Shown: positions 17,101-30,458, counted from the first letter of the stretch. The stretch is DNA of 64,000 nt from Gossypium raimondii (GCF_025698545.1 NC_068571.1:52671733-52735732), one strand, 5' to 3'. The notes: generated by a model not told the origin, from the letters alone. Numbers and translations: made by a program.

Positions 17101-20100
17101 AATCACCTCCAGCCATCTCATCAGCCAAAGAGCGTGGGCCATTGCAAGGAAAGAATATGGCATACTTGGCATCACCTACAAATTCATCCAATTCTTTAAC
17201 ATATCTTGCAGTGAGGATATGTACATCTCCAAAATGTATACCAGGATGGCGGTACACAAGCACTTTTCCGGAAATCTGCCCATTATCCCTACACATATCA
17301 TCAAAGACCCATAAGTTCTATTTGATTACAGAGATTCTTGTTGTTGCAAGTATAAACAGAGTTGTCAGCGGAAGGTGTCTTAACACATGATCATGGTACC
17401 CATTAAATGAAAAGGCCTTTAAAAATTGAGATGCTCCAAGGGATTAATCTTTTTGTTTTCTACTGAAGAGAATATACTCAATGATTGTACCTTTAAGCAA
17501 CACGTTGGAGATTGTTAATTATTTTTTTATGTGGCCATCACAAACAAAAATGAGAAGAACGACAGAAAAACCCTACTTACAAGATGATGCTGACTTCATC
17601 ACTTTCCAAGACTCCAGATGGATCTACAGTACCCATTAGATGATAAGAGTCGGTTATAGGGAGCTTTCCACTGAGGAGACCCTTCCTCTCCTCATTCAAC
17701 ATTATAGACATCCGATATTGTAAATATGATTCATCAAGAGGAATCCCTGATAAAATCATTTTTGCAGCCAAAAGCTCATCCAAGCCACCACGGTTAAGAG
17801 CAACTGCATGTGATAATTAAGAATATTGATTAAAATTGAATACACCAGTGAGAAGCAGCAGCAGATAAGCAAAGAAGCATCAATTAGACAAGATATTGTG
17901 CAAAGCCAACAAAAGCAAAGAACAACTAAAACATTCGAGTAGAATTTGTTTTTCTACAACAGTATAGTATATTCACATTAAGTTAGTATGATCTTCAAAA
18001 CAAAAACTGGAGAGAGGACAAATTTGTAAATGCTACAAATTATGGTGACAACGAAGTTAAGAAAACTACCTCTGAGAGCTGTTCGCTTGTTGGAGAAAGC
18101 ACCCTGTGACTCTTCTAAAGCATTCTTCAATATGTCCATAAAAAAATTGTCTGGGACACCTCCATAGCTAAGGAGCATAATCAAATACTTGGAAAGACTA
18201 GCTCTCTTTGGTTGGTTACTGCAGAAGAAGACAAAAATCATATCACCCAAAACTGCAGCAAGGAACATTAACAGCTCACAGGGCATAATCTCATCAAAGC
18301 CAAATTCATCAAAATCAAGCCAGAAATAAAAGAAATTTTGCATCTTCAGTTGCAGATTGTCTTATAACAGAGAATGAGCAATTTTTATTAGGCTGAAAGA
18401 CTGACTTGAGCAACAAATTTTTCTGCATTCATGCTCTGAACTTCTAAAGCAGAATCTCATGATCTTCTGGTAAGTTCTAGGGATGTTAAGAAACTTAAAA
18501 AGGTCATGTGAAGTCATTGGCTTCAAAAGAGTGGCTTTATGCCCACAAATTAGGTTGGACACAAGCACTGGAGTGATCCAACATCTGGGAATGGGAACAC
18601 CCTCCTGATTTTGCACACATTGGGACATGTTCTTAATTGCGATTACTAAAGAAGCAAGAGCTGCCGAGCTTCAACTTCTGCCAGCTACACTTCATACTTC
18701 CATGAAGCATTCACCTCAAGAATAAAGAATAAAAATGACAATTCCAGTAAATGCTTAGTACCGGCCTCAACATGTTGTGACAGAGAGTAAAAGAAGAAAC
18801 CGGAATTGGATAGATGCCCTATCAGAACAACAATGCTACATTTAAACAGACATGCATAAAGATTAACATAAATGAGAGATTCAATCCTTTTCTTTATTTA
18901 TCTTTTATTTTCCCCTTGAAGATTCATTCAAGTACTGAGAATGTTTATGCAAAACCCAACTCAGCTCACATATTTTGAACTCGGAACATATTCAATTGGG
19001 TACTTATTATTCAAGGATTTGGAGGGAAAAACTAAACGGATGATATACGAATATATTAAACAGATATTAGAAGAATTAAACAATGGCAAGTACCTTGTAG
19101 TAACTACTTCCAAGGAATTCCTAGTGCAGATATTTGATAGATTCGAATCTGGCTCAACTTTAACCATGGAACGCCGTACTTGAATGGTTCTGGATGGAAG
19201 CTTCAAAATTTTGGAATAAAAGTTAGTACAAGCATGCAGCTTTTGAAAAGCAGAGAAATTGTTAGCCAACAAAAATATGTTACAGTAGTTAGGATCCTAG
19301 ACAACAACAAATGGATTATATTGACCATTTGCTTTTTAAGGGAAATATGCATTTGAGGTGGTCTCACTTTTTTTTAAAGGTTATTCTATTGGAAACACAA
19401 ATCTAGATTATCTGATGTAATAATTGTTATAACTAATTGAACCAGGCTAATATCTCGCATGTTTGCCCGGCTGTTCCAACTTCTCCTAAAAATTTTACAC
19501 ATTTTGTTCAGCAATAAATTAATCAGTACTGTATACTTCAGGATATACTCTGAAAAAAACTAAACATTGCTCCTCATTTCAAGAATGGACTTTTCCATTG
19601 GAGTATGGTTCCAGTTATAAAGGGAAATTTGTTTTTATAATTCCTCAAACTGACAAAATTATACCTTTTTATTGACGAGCAAAGTTCCCTTAACAGCATA
19701 ACCTTCGTAAAAGAAGCGGATCTGGATCAGCAAAGGCTGGAAAGAAAATAAAGAATGAAAGGATAATCAGTTTATAAAATTAGAGAAGAGAGCATCAGCT
19801 AGTTGTTCAATGCACATACCGGTACCCTACAGTAAGAATCTGCCTGCATTGTGTCTGGAGACTCGCCCTAAAGTTCATTGAGAAGAAATTTACAATCATA
19901 GAAAATCATTGAACTGACAAACAGGTAACAATAAAAGGATCAATGGACAAAAAGCTTAACATCCCAACTATAAAAATTAAGAGATATAGATGGAAAGAAA
20001 AGTAAAACAAATTGCCAAACTAGTACCATAGAAACTAAATGGCAAATGAATAGTTGGAATCCATGTCTTTTAAAATGACCAAGATATTACAGGCATGCAT

Positions 20101-23100
20101 ATCCATTCCACCCCAAACATTGTGAAATTTTAACCAATTCCAGAAAGCAGATTTGATGGAATTTTAATGCAAAAATCGTCTATCAAACTGATTTTTGTCC
20201 TGCACAACACGTTGATGAATTATTGGGGCAACCACTATGCAATGCTTTCACAATTTAACATACCATCAATGCACCAATTGGTCCAATCTCAACATTGGCA
20301 CCATTCATAATTCTTCCTTTGAAGACATCTTTTGGGCATTTCAAAGCCAAATCCTCTGAAATATAACCAGTCCCATCAGAGTGGATACAAAGTTTTCCAT
20401 CTTTATAAACGGGCTTTTTATCTTTATCCTGCAAATTTTATAGCACTAAAATATCAAATTGAACTCGGGAACAAGATAAGATAAAAGAACTAATGAAGAA
20501 TATGAAAACTTAAATCCATATACCATACCGTGCAAGGTATATCTTTTATCACGTTAAATTTTAAGTTGGAGAAGTCAACTTCCAACTTCATGGTCTTAGA
20601 TAAGATTAGTGAAAATCTACAGACCAAGGAAAAGAAGCCACTTAAAAAACAAAACAAAAAACAAAATCTAAACATGGATATCTGTATCATCACTAACCTG
20701 GCCATGTACTTGGCCATACTTGGTAGGGTATGTACATGCATAAACACACTTCTGGCTTCTTGAACTGTTTTCCCAGATAAAACATATTCTTTACCATCAT
20801 CAATGGCTGCATTAGACTCGAATCTAACAAAATAGCATTTGACAGGTGAGGTACTCCGGTCTTTCTTTTTTGCTTCTTTACCTCCGCTCTTGAATACTGA
20901 AATTTTACATGGTAAGTGTTCAATGCCATGCCCAAATCCTAATAACTAGGGTATTCCAAAAAATAAATTCCACATTAAATGTTTACTCAAGAAACGAGAG
21001 ATGGAAGATCCTTAATAACTCATATGCTGCAGATAAAGGTAACAAACATATATGTGAATCCCAAAAGCTGCAAACTGGAAAAATAAAGTAATTGTAACAC
21101 CCCAACCCGTAACCCTCACCGGAACCGGGTTACAGAGCATTACCGGAGTTTACAGATCAAACAGACAGAAATTTCAAACATTTCATAACAAGTCATCAAA
21201 GTATCATTTTAATCCAAATTATAAACATACCAAATCCAAATCAATTTGACTAGTTCATGAGCACTTAAACATAGAATTAAATATACATGCACATATCTAG
21301 ATTTAGTTCAATTTATCATACCATTATATGGCTTCAAAAACAAACACATATTTATATGTATAAATCCAACCAAAATTAAACTTATAACCTCATTTACAAT
21401 CAAACCACAAAATAACTATTATTTAGACACCCTAGGTACATGCCGACACAAAGGATAAACATCACCTCATCAGATAATTCGAAGTAATAAATTGACACCC
21501 AGTGTCTCATCGGTTAAACCGAAGTAAATTAGCAACCAGTGCCTCATCGAATTAATCCGAAGTAGTAAATTGACACCCAGTGTCTCATCGAGTCGAAATC
21601 GAAGAAATCCCTGAACTCTTCCAATCTTATGGCATGTCATCTATATCCGACTCAACCCGATATAGTTAATAGGGTTTCAATTCACTTTTCTAATGCCACA
21701 ATTATCCAATACTCAATTATCACATAAGTCACAATTTCACATACATTAAATTCAATATCAAAAATACTAACACTTACCTTATTTACTTACCACAAACATT
21801 TAAATCAAAATACAACAATTAATAATTGAATTCGGATTATAGAAATACAAACTAGAATTTCCGAGCTACTCCTCGTCGACTTTATCTTTTCCTTTCTTAA
21901 TTGAAGTTTCCGATACAGCGTTAGCTCCGGAAATTAAAACAATTAAAATTCATCAATACAATACAATCTCACATTGAATATTTCAATTTTTATTCAACTT
22001 TTGTCTAAATTCCAATTCAGTCCCTAAACCGAGACTAACTTTATTTCTTCAAAACTAATTTCATATTTTCATTCAATTTCCACTTTAGACTAAATTCAAC
22101 TCTCTCATTTCACTCAAATCCCTAAATTTTTAAATTTTACAATTTAGTCCCTAATACTCAAAACATATAATTTATTTTACAATTCAATCCTTTTTCATTT
22201 TTTCATTTCTAACTTAAAAATCTATCAATTAATCCCTAATACTCTAATTATTCAACATAAACAACATTTAAAAAACTTAATAATTTCTAAAATTTTGACA
22301 TGTGTCGGGTAGTATTTAATACCGGGATTCCAAAAACATGAAAATTACAAGAAAAGTGACTAAATTGACTAACCAATTGAGCTTTGAACCCTTGAAACCC
22401 TAACTTTTCTCCTTTCTTTCTTTTCTTCTTTTCTTTCTTTCCTTCTTTGTTTCGTTTTTTTCTCTCCTTTTTCTATTTATTTTTCTTTTACTTCATAATA
22501 TATATTAACTTTAAATATTTATAATATATATACACTTATGCCGCCTCATTTAATGCCAATGGCGTAATTGCTTCTTTAGTCCCTTTAATTTTTCTTTAAT
22601 CTATAATTCAACTTTTATCCTATATACAATTTAGTCCTTTTACCTAATTACTCTTAATTCATGCAAATTTACCTAACTAAAACCTGATTAATCACACAAC
22701 TAACTTCGTAAATATTTATTAGTAAATATTTACAAGCCTAATTTACAGTAACGGAATTTCGGAAATATATTTTCCGACACCCATGACTATCGGGTCGTTA
22801 CAGTAATTCTTTCTTACATGCACAGATAAACACTTAACACCATAGTGGAACGGAAGCTGGGGACTGAAACTAATAGCTGTCGCACTAGATCATCCTAATT
22901 AATATCAATACAGAACATAGGAGTGGCATAGGAAAAGTAACACATACATTCCACCAACATTTTCTTTTTGCAACTTACATTTTACCAATATTAAAATGGT
23001 GAAACCATCAGGTAATATTATAGCACAGCAAACAACCAATTCCTTCATTTAAAAGCAGCTCTAACATCGTTCCTTGGTGCTGATTCTCTTAGACAAGTTG

Positions 23101-25406
23101 AACAAAACACCCAAACCAATGTTGAATAAAGCAACTAAAATGAACTGGATGATGTCAGCATTCCTCATTAAGACATGAACAAGAGATGCAATTCAGCTGG
23201 CAGATGATTATTCCCCTACTCCTGCAACATGGCATATCATGGACATGCATGCCTAGAATACATTCCGAGATGCATACTGCTAGAAGAAAATATAAAAGCC
23301 ATCAAGACATGCCAGCTTGAACACTTTATGTATGCTGGAATAACAATTCAGAATTAAATGGAAGGGAAAATAAGAACAATAAATAGTATATTTATTATTC
23401 CAAGAATGCAGTGCAGAAGACGCACCAAAAAATCGGTATCGGCGCAAACCAACAAGAATTCCTTCTTTTGCAACTTTTTTGAACCCCACACAACCACTGT
23501 CAAGTGGACTTTTACCTTCTGTTTCAAACTTAACAGAAAGAACGTTATCATCTCCTAAAACCCTTTGCAAATGACTTCTAGTCCTTTCAAAATAAGGGCC
23601 CTGATAAACCATATGAAAACAATAACACATTCAATACAATAAGGAGATATTAAAATACAATAAATTTGGGGGGAAAAGGTTTGCCAAGGAAAATTAATGC
23701 AGAAATAATAATTATTAAGCAAAGCACATTATAATACTCTGTGAATCCATCTACCCCATAAAAAGACGGATCAGGGGACTTAAGTCCCTTCGATAGAAAC
23801 AACCACAACCATTTTATGAGATCAATTGCAGCCAGAACTACAAATCATGACCCAAATCCAGTAAGGCAAGCAACAAACAAATACGCACTTCCAGTAGATG
23901 TTTGGGGTATGCTAGTTCCAACGTCATAATAATTCCATATCACCACTTATTACCATAAAAGCTTTACAAAATCGTAATTTGATCTGTACCACCATGCATG
24001 GCTACCATATGAAATAGAATAAGTTTTCGTAAGCATGAGATAAAAAGGTAAATCTCATTAAACTGCCTTCAGCAACCTCATAAATCTGTCCATATCCAGT
24101 ACATGTTTCTATAAGTGTCTATAAACTTAACCCAATCCTTTTGTCCTATGAATGTAAGTTAACATATATACATGCAGAAAACAAAGAATCAAGACAATGC
24201 AAAAGCCTAGAAACTGAAACTTCCAATTTACCTTGAACCTATATGTCCCGTTTTCTTGCACATGACAATGATACTCATTCGTTTTTCCTTCCCCCTCAAG
24301 CAGCTGCAAGAAAAGGTATGCAACGGTAAGTGAGAAAAGCAAAAAAAGAGAGAAAAAAAAAAACAATTTCACAAAGCATCAAAAGCAGGGAAGGTAATAT
24401 GCCCACATGAAAAAGGGTCGAATACAAGTTACAATTTTCAGAAACATCTATGTTCATTCCCTTCATAATTAGCACGCCATGTAATTCAAAATATGGCTAG
24501 AATCTAACACAGCTAACACCGTTATGTTTACCTTAACCCGGTCAGCTCGAGCATAACATTGACCCAGGGAATCCCAGATCTCTTGTTCAAACTCATCCAT
24601 CCCCAAATTCTTTAAACTTCGAATGTGATCAGCAGTGATTACTTGTTCCAACTTATTCCTATGGCAAAAATATATATGGAAAAGGGTCTTAAAAACACAT
24701 TGTTAAAAGTAGTGAAAGATAGACATAGCCATAAATTGGGAACTTACTGTCCAATGTAACTTAAAATAAGAAAAGCTTTACGAAATTCAAGCTCCCCTAA
24801 AGCTGCCAACTGTGGACTAAACACTTCTTCTCTACCAACATTTGTTAAAGAACTCAGAAGAGGAGTAGCTACCGACTGTGGACTAAACCCTTCTCTATTA
24901 GCATTTACTGAAGAACTCTGAATAGGGGTAACTGAAGCTGTAGTAACATTAACATTATCTCCCCCTTTTAAAACCAATAAACACAAAACACAAAACGTCA
25001 AAAACAACTACTAAAATGAAAACAAATCCATGGTTTCAAAGAAAACAAATCCATGGTTTCAAAGAAGTGTAAAACCTTGAGAGTTCATCATAAGCGGGCA
25101 AGTTTTGGCGGGAGAAGAAAAGGGACTACTATTTAGTTGAGCAGACTTAGCTCGTTTTTGAGGAGAGCCATTGCCGTTTGAATCGTTTCTTATCATATAC
25201 ATCACGAATCGATCAAACGTAGTACGAATCTCCGTCCGTTGGATTTTCTCTAGAATCCTTAGGGATGCTTCTTCACCTACCTCAGCCAATGCCTGCCTCG
25301 TTGAGTAACCAAGTCGCGGCTGTTCCTGCTCGTTGCAAATTCTGGATATCAATGCTTCAACCGCTTGAGGTAATAAAACAACGTCTTCATGGGAATTGTT
25401 AGCCAT
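14106..25406 (-). CDS. RNA-dependent RNA polymerase, DFDGD class (RDR3/4/5-like)
   Basis: Copies RNA into double-stranded RNA; by family this belongs to the plant gamma clade, whose silencing role is poorly defined. Nineteen exons (high to low): 25406-25076, 24964-24748, 24658-24532, 24303-24232, 23600-23426, 20896-20698, 20616-20529, 20428-20264, 19867-19820, 19736-19665, 19200-19094, 18218-18070, 17803-17581, 17288-17063, 16439-16294, 16211-16049, 15730-15595, 15504-15338, 14342-14106. They total 3048 nt, 1015 aa, with every junction phase-consistent. The catalytic loop GGDFDGDMFF is near residues 718-727; the Phe separates this clade from the DLDGD of RDR1/2/6. Other conserved stretches are LLSYGGVPDNFF and GKVLVYRHPGIHFGD. 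The N-terminal 110 residues are hydrophilic. Intron 5 is 2.5 kb and holds a solo LTR; intron 18 is about 1 kb of degenerate repeats. No stop or frameshift was found, so it looks intact. Confidence 0.92.
14480..15300. repeat. degenerate AACCGG/GACCAGACC repeat in polymerase intron 18
   Basis: Variants of AACCGG, GACCAGACCAATCA, CCAAACTTGAAATGA and AACTCAAATTGATCTAC recur with irregular spacing. The block is poorer in T than surrounding DNA and has no clean period. It fills most of the intron between the last two coding exons. Confidence 0.5.
21093..22802 (-). mobile_element. solo Ty3/gypsy LTR in polymerase intron 5
   Basis: Begins TGTAACACCCC and ends GGTCGTTACA, bounded by identical 5-bp duplications GTAAT at 21088-21092 and 22803-22807. 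Length 1710 bp. Read on the minus strand it starts TGTAACGACCC and ends GGGTGTTACA, the same layout as the LTR at 1-1861, so it lies in the same sense as the host gene. No PBS, polypurine tract or coding sequence is present, the signature of LTR-LTR recombination after insertion. A short tandem block (CCAGTGTCTCATCG units, 21470-21610) lies inside. Confidence 0.93.
21462..21612. repeat. tandem CCAGTGYCTCATCG units within solo LTR
   Basis: Three imperfect units of roughly 55-60 bp, each with AATCGAAGTA..AATTGACACC and CAGTGTCTCATCG, in direct order. Probably an LTR-internal tandem duplication. Confidence 0.6.
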
Positions 25407-25890
25407 TGTTAATCCAAAGTAAACATATGATGAAATGCAGAAAGGAAAAAAAATATTCAGTGGGGGGCTTTTAACAGTTCGTGTCGCTTCAAAAGTTTCA
25501 AACTTTCGAATTGGGTTCTCAATTTTTTTCAACAAAAACATTTGACTGTGAAAAGAATCAAAAAAGTAAAATTTCATAAAGATGAATGGTACAAAAATCA
25601 CACCGTGTAATAGTACTAATTTGATGAAAAGACAAATGAGCAGAGAAAGCTTCACTATGAAGAAAATTAAAAAGGTAAAGATTCCAATTTTCCCTTTCTA
25701 TCAGCAAACTCTGTTTAAGAATAGTAGAGTTAAAAAAGATTCAAAAGGTCTTCCTTTGGGCCGTTTTGTCCGTGAGCTGTTCCGCCAAGTAACAAAAATT
25801 AAGTCTGCATTCTAAGTTAAAAAATGGCTTAAAATTTTATTTTTAATTAAATTTAATTAGAATAAAAATGTTAAAATTCAACTTCAGCTC
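25407..25890. other. 5' flank of polymerase gene
   Basis: Short upstream region that presumably contains the promoter. No obvious TATA box on the minus strand and no second gene. The open frame at 25582-25815 on the plus strand has no recognisable product. Confidence 0.35.
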
Positions 25891-25894
25891 ATCC

Positions 25895-26275
25895 GGGTTG
25901 TATTTAAAATTTTTTATATTATTTTTATATAAAATGATTTTAAAAAGTATAATACATCAAACATATTAAAATATAATATAGTTAAATTACACTAAAACAT
26001 ATACAACTTAACAAGCAAATACCTCTACAATAATAATAAATTTAATAATAAAATAAAAATTATACAATATCTAAACAATAACAACAAAATAGTAGCCATA
26101 TAATAGCGAAATGATAGCAAAATAATGAAAAAATAGTGACAAAATAGCAGCAACCTTTTTTCAAATTCAGGCCGAGTTAGCTTACCCGAGGCTCGACCCG
26201 TTTAGAGAATGATTCTTTTTTTTGTCCAAACTCATTTTTCAAACCTACATTTTTACCTAAATCCTCCAACAGTCT
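25895..26275 (-). mobile_element. hAT-like MITE family, inverted partial copy
   Basis: The reverse complement matches the body of the element at 43169-43741: a chain of TTTTGCTATCATTTC, TTTTGTTGTTATTGTTT and AGAGGTATTTGCTTGTTAAGTTG, followed by GGCTCG and GGCC-rich ends. The terminal repeats are not clear, so the boundaries are approximate. Confidence 0.55.
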
Positions 26276-27840
26276 ATTAAATCGATTTTCGGTTTTAGAA
26301 TAATAGCAAGTCGAATATTTTTCTTTATCTAAAAGTTTGAATTTGTTTATTATTTGTAAATTATCTAAACATTTTCAACTTTTTCCAATCATTTTATTGG
26401 TAAAAATTTGAATTTGAATTCGTTAAAATTCATTGTGTATATAATCAAAATTCTATGCATTTTATAACAAGTGGATGTAGATATCCAAGTTTGTTATTTT
26501 ATAACAGTCTATGCATTTTGTAATTAGTGGAGTAATGAAATTTTATGTATGACATTCCAGATTCAATTATAATTCATTTAAATTAAGAAGAAATTGTTTA
26601 AATGTGAAGAAAAAGGGGTGGAAATTAAAGGACACGGATATGGGCAGCCACAGTATTCAAAGGACAGGCTAAAGCCCTTAAGCCCATTTATAAAAGTTCT
26701 TTAGTGTTCTTTGCCTTTTAGGCTTGTAATGCAAACATCCTTTATTTGGGTCTTTACCTCAAACAATGCCCAACCAAATCATATTGGATATTTGGAAGAA
26801 TTCCGATATTTTTTTTTTATTATGCATGTCAGTTATATTGTTTATGTTCCGGGTTCGAGATTGCCCCTTTTAATAATCTTGTCTCCAAGGTTCAAACTTA
26901 CGTTCTTTCCTTAAGAGTGCAATGTACCTTACCATTGCACCCAACCATTTGTTGGTAAGAATCCGAAACATTAATTCTACACTATTGGTATATGAATTTA
27001 CACAGTACACATTATAAATAAAATATTATAAATTAATACTTAAATGTTATGTCTGTAAAATAATCTCAAAAAGTGAGAAAGATAAATTGATAATAATTTC
27101 AATACTAGATAATTTTAGAAACAAATATGCATCACTTTGATCAAATCGTTAAAAATTGCATCCTAATTTCATCATCATCAGACCAACTTGACAATGAATT
27201 TCAAACATCATCATTGTGTTCTATCATGACAAAGCCCTCCAAGAATGGTTTCAATAAATTTGACGACACTCTTACCTTAACAAATCTCATATATACACTA
27301 GAAAGATGACAAGAAACTAAAAACTAAAACTAGTATTGCTTTAAGAGGAAACAAAACAAAAATAGAAAAAATTATCATTTTATCCTTGTATATATAAACT
27401 ATTAAAAGGGTAAAAATGTAGTAATGTAATATAGAAAAAATTATATATTTTATATTTTTTTTTGAAGAATTATGTCTAGATATTTAATTGACTTTAAAAA
27501 TATTGAAAATATTAAAGATAAGTAACAAAAATTAAATTAAAGTGGAGTGAGGATGGGTGCATCCAACATCCATGGAACTGATAGTGGTTTTTAATATTAT
27601 ACATCCATTGTGGAATAGGGCAAGTGGTGAAACAAAGCACGCCTATTGTGGAGCAGTAGTGGATTTTGCAATACCTACCCCACCCCGCTCCATTGTCATC
27701 CCTAAGTAGTATAGTTGTTTTCTTCTATTATGGATGCCTCATTTCCTTTTCCATTATTTGTTTTTTTTTTCTCATTTAACTCAAATTATGACCCTCATTT
27801 TAAATTGCCTCTAAACTTCAAATCATTCAAATTACATCCC
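26276..27840. other. intergenic, no gene seen
   Basis: AT-rich DNA. Overlapping short frames at 26711-26958 and 27127-27309 lack family resemblance, and I leave them unannotated. Confidence 0.4.
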
Positions 27841-28159
27841 TAAATTATCGAGGTTATGTTAATTAGGTCATTCTATTACTAAAATCGTTAATTCAATTGT
27901 TAAATGACACATCAAATCTTATGTGACATAATTTAAATAAAATATTTAAGAGGAATTAAATATTGTAAAAATAGATGAAAATCTTAGTTTTGAGATTTTA
28001 AAAGCTTTTACAAGTTTTTTTTAGTTTTTACTTTTAAAATTGTTCGAGAACATTTTATTTTTCTTTAAATTTTTATTTTAAATTTAGTTACATAAGATTC
28101 AATTTACCATTTAATGATTTTAATAATAAGAAAAGTTAATGTAATATCAATAATTTACT
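27841..28159. mobile_element. inverted-repeat (foldback) element
   Basis: Left arm 27841-27952 and right arm about 28060-28159 are imperfect reverse complements, sharing ACTAAAATCGTTAA, AATCTTATGT and AATTTAAAATAAA-like pieces. Non-coding. A related structure lies at 40418-40650. Confidence 0.5.
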
Positions 28160-28931
28160 AACAATATTTAATATTACAAAACTTATCACATATTTCAAGC
28201 TAAAAGAGAAATTACATTTTAAAAAGTTTACCAGCAACTTTTGAGAAAGAAAAGAGGAACTCATCTCAAAAGAGTCCCTTTGGCTCTTAGTCTTCTTTAT
28301 TTTAGTTCTTATCCACATATTTTAATTTTATGATTAAAATATACTTCAATTAGTTATATTTTTTTTACATTTAAAATTTAGTTTTTATTCTTTATTTTCA
28401 GAATTTTTTTTACTTTTGAATAAAAATGCAAGTTCAATTGTTAATACCGTTAAAATTCTTTTATTAAATTAAGGCCTATTAATTTTTTTATTTTTACATA
28501 TTTATCGAGTATATTTTTATTTTAAAATAAAACCGAGTTGAAAATAAATTATAATTTTACGATAGCAAAATTTAATTTCACCATTTTAATAGCATATATC
28601 TTTATAATTTTTAAAAGATTAAATCAAATTTTTATCATTTTTGGGAGGGCAAAGTGAAATTTTACCTTTACTAATTTAAAATTTTAAAATTTTTAAAGGA
28701 ACTAAATAAAATTTTCATTTTAGGGAGGTCGAAGCCCTACCGGTCCCTAATTACACCCCTAAATAAAACACCAACATATTTAACAGATTAATTTTGATAA
28801 TATTAAAAATTGAATCCGAGTTTTTACATTCGTAAAGTAAATAAACTAAAATTTTAAAATAAAAATATATTTACAGAGACTTAAAGTATATTTTAATCTA
28901 ATTTTATATTACGAGATGAAAAGTTTGATTT
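28160..28931. other. intergenic with dispersed-repeat fragments
   Basis: Holds copies of two dispersed repeats: AAATTTAGTTTTTATTC...AAGTTCAATTGTTAA (28360-28500) and the GGGAGGGCAAAGTGAAATTTTACC...GAGGTCGAAGCCC motif (28640-28760). No gene. Confidence 0.45.
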
Positions 28932-29156
28932 GTAATAAAACTTCAACGTTTCATCAAAGGGACAATAATACGAGATTAAAGCTAAAGCAAAAGAGCGTTA
29001 TGTTCGTTAAAGTGTTTATGATTATCTAATTAATTAAATACGTGGCCATTAACAATATGGACATAAGAGATTATTATTGTAGTAATAACAATAATTGAGT
29101 TTTGTAAATACATAAAATGAAAGTAATTATAGGTAAAGTTAAAAAGCATGAAAATA
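28932..29156. repeat. direct duplication, copy 1
   Basis: About 225 bp closely matching 30277-30458, including GATTAAAGCTAAAGCAAAAG and TACGTGGCCATTAACAATAT. Copy 1 carries extra bases around TGATTATCTAATTAATTAA and GTAGTAATAACAATAATTG relative to copy 2. Confidence 0.7.
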
Positions 29157-30276
29157 CGTAGTTCGATTTCTCTATGGAGTTTAGTTTAGTAGGTAAATTT
29201 GTTATATTTCAATACAATATAACAAATTATTTAAGTCTTATCACACTCTAATATAACGACCCAACTTTTGTACCTAATAATTTGGATCACTCGCCTCTAA
29301 GTTCTCTCCCTAAAAATTTAGACGGTAAACAAAACTTATTTACTCTCTCAATTGTACGCTAAAAATAGTTCCACAATGATTAGATTAGTGCTCTCAATAC
29401 TTAGCATGAAACCTATACAAGTTTCTCAATATATAAAAATTTTCAAGATTTGTTAACATACTAGAGATTAATTATAACCAGTGCTCTTATTAAATAGTAG
29501 CTAAAATAGCAAGATACAACATACTAATAAATATCAATGTGAGGATTGTTAGATATATGTCTTCAATGCTATCCCGATCTAATCTCCACAACAAGGAATC
29601 TGATTGCTTGATTTAATCTTCAAGATAAGTTGCTTCAAATAAATTGATCTTCATAGTCGAGCTTGCATACTTCTACAATATCAACATCATTCACAATCCC
29701 AGAGATTTTATTTCAAAAATTGCCAACTTCAAATGTAGTAAATTACAACTCTGTCGCAATGCTAATCATAGTGGTCACTACTAGTAACACTTTGACAACC
29801 GCGTAATAAGTTTATTAATGAAATTCGGATTCAACAATCTTATCTCTACGAACCCACACTTAGAAAATGATTTTACTCAATAATTATTAGGCATAACTCT
29901 TAATTTAAGTCCTATCTACCCTTATACTAATGGATAATTACAATTTCAAAATTGTCCCTAAATTATTACAACCACTCTCCCAAAAATGGCACTATAATAA
30001 ATTAAACTCTCCAAAAGATACAAGAAATCTCACAATTCAACCTATTTAATTTCAAAGTAAAACTTGTACGTGTAATTTCTTCATAATTGCCTCCACATGA
30101 ACAACAACTCAAATAATCAAAATATACAAAAGCCACTTTAATTATCACAAACTCCTCGAACAAAGAACAGAGCAACTACATGAGTCAGACAATTAAATAT
30201 TTTAACCTAATTTTATGGTGATCTTACAATATGATAACTTTTATCTTGTAAAGGAACTTCTATTTTGAGAATAATT
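29157..30276. other. 1.1-kb spacer between duplicated copies
   Basis: No coding frame. A perfect 12-bp inverted repeat lies at 29197-29208 and 29216-29227 (ATTTGTTATATT with a 7-nt loop). The spacer may be an old insertion or intervening host DNA. Confidence 0.4.
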
Positions 30277-30458
30277 GTAATAAAACTTCAATGTCTTATA
30301 AGGGGACAAATAATAGGAGATTAAAGCTAAAGCAAAAGAGCGTTGTGTTAGTTTATGATAAATGAAATACGTGGCCATTAACAATATGGACAGCAGGGAT
30401 TGTTGTATTATACATAAATGAAAGTAGTTTTAAGTAAAGCTAAAAAAAACATGAAAAG
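30277..30458. repeat. direct duplication, copy 2
   Basis: Same order and orientation as 28932-29156, starting GTAATAAAACTTCAATG and running through GCCATTAACAATATGGACA to AAACATGAAAA. Shorter than copy 1 by several small indels. Confidence 0.7.

Noticed and set aside
18362-18628. 88-aa minus-strand frame within polymerase intron 11
   Set aside because: Exons 11 and 12 join in perfect phase without it (TT-SNQPK reading), and it is not conserved-looking; treated as intron.
18941-19183. 80-aa plus-strand frame over polymerase exon 11
   Set aside because: Antisense shadow of a coding exon plus intron.
29197-29227. Perfect 12-bp inverted repeat, possible terminator or recombination site
   Set aside because: AT-rich short palindromes are expected by chance in this DNA; no transcript or partner site supports a function.
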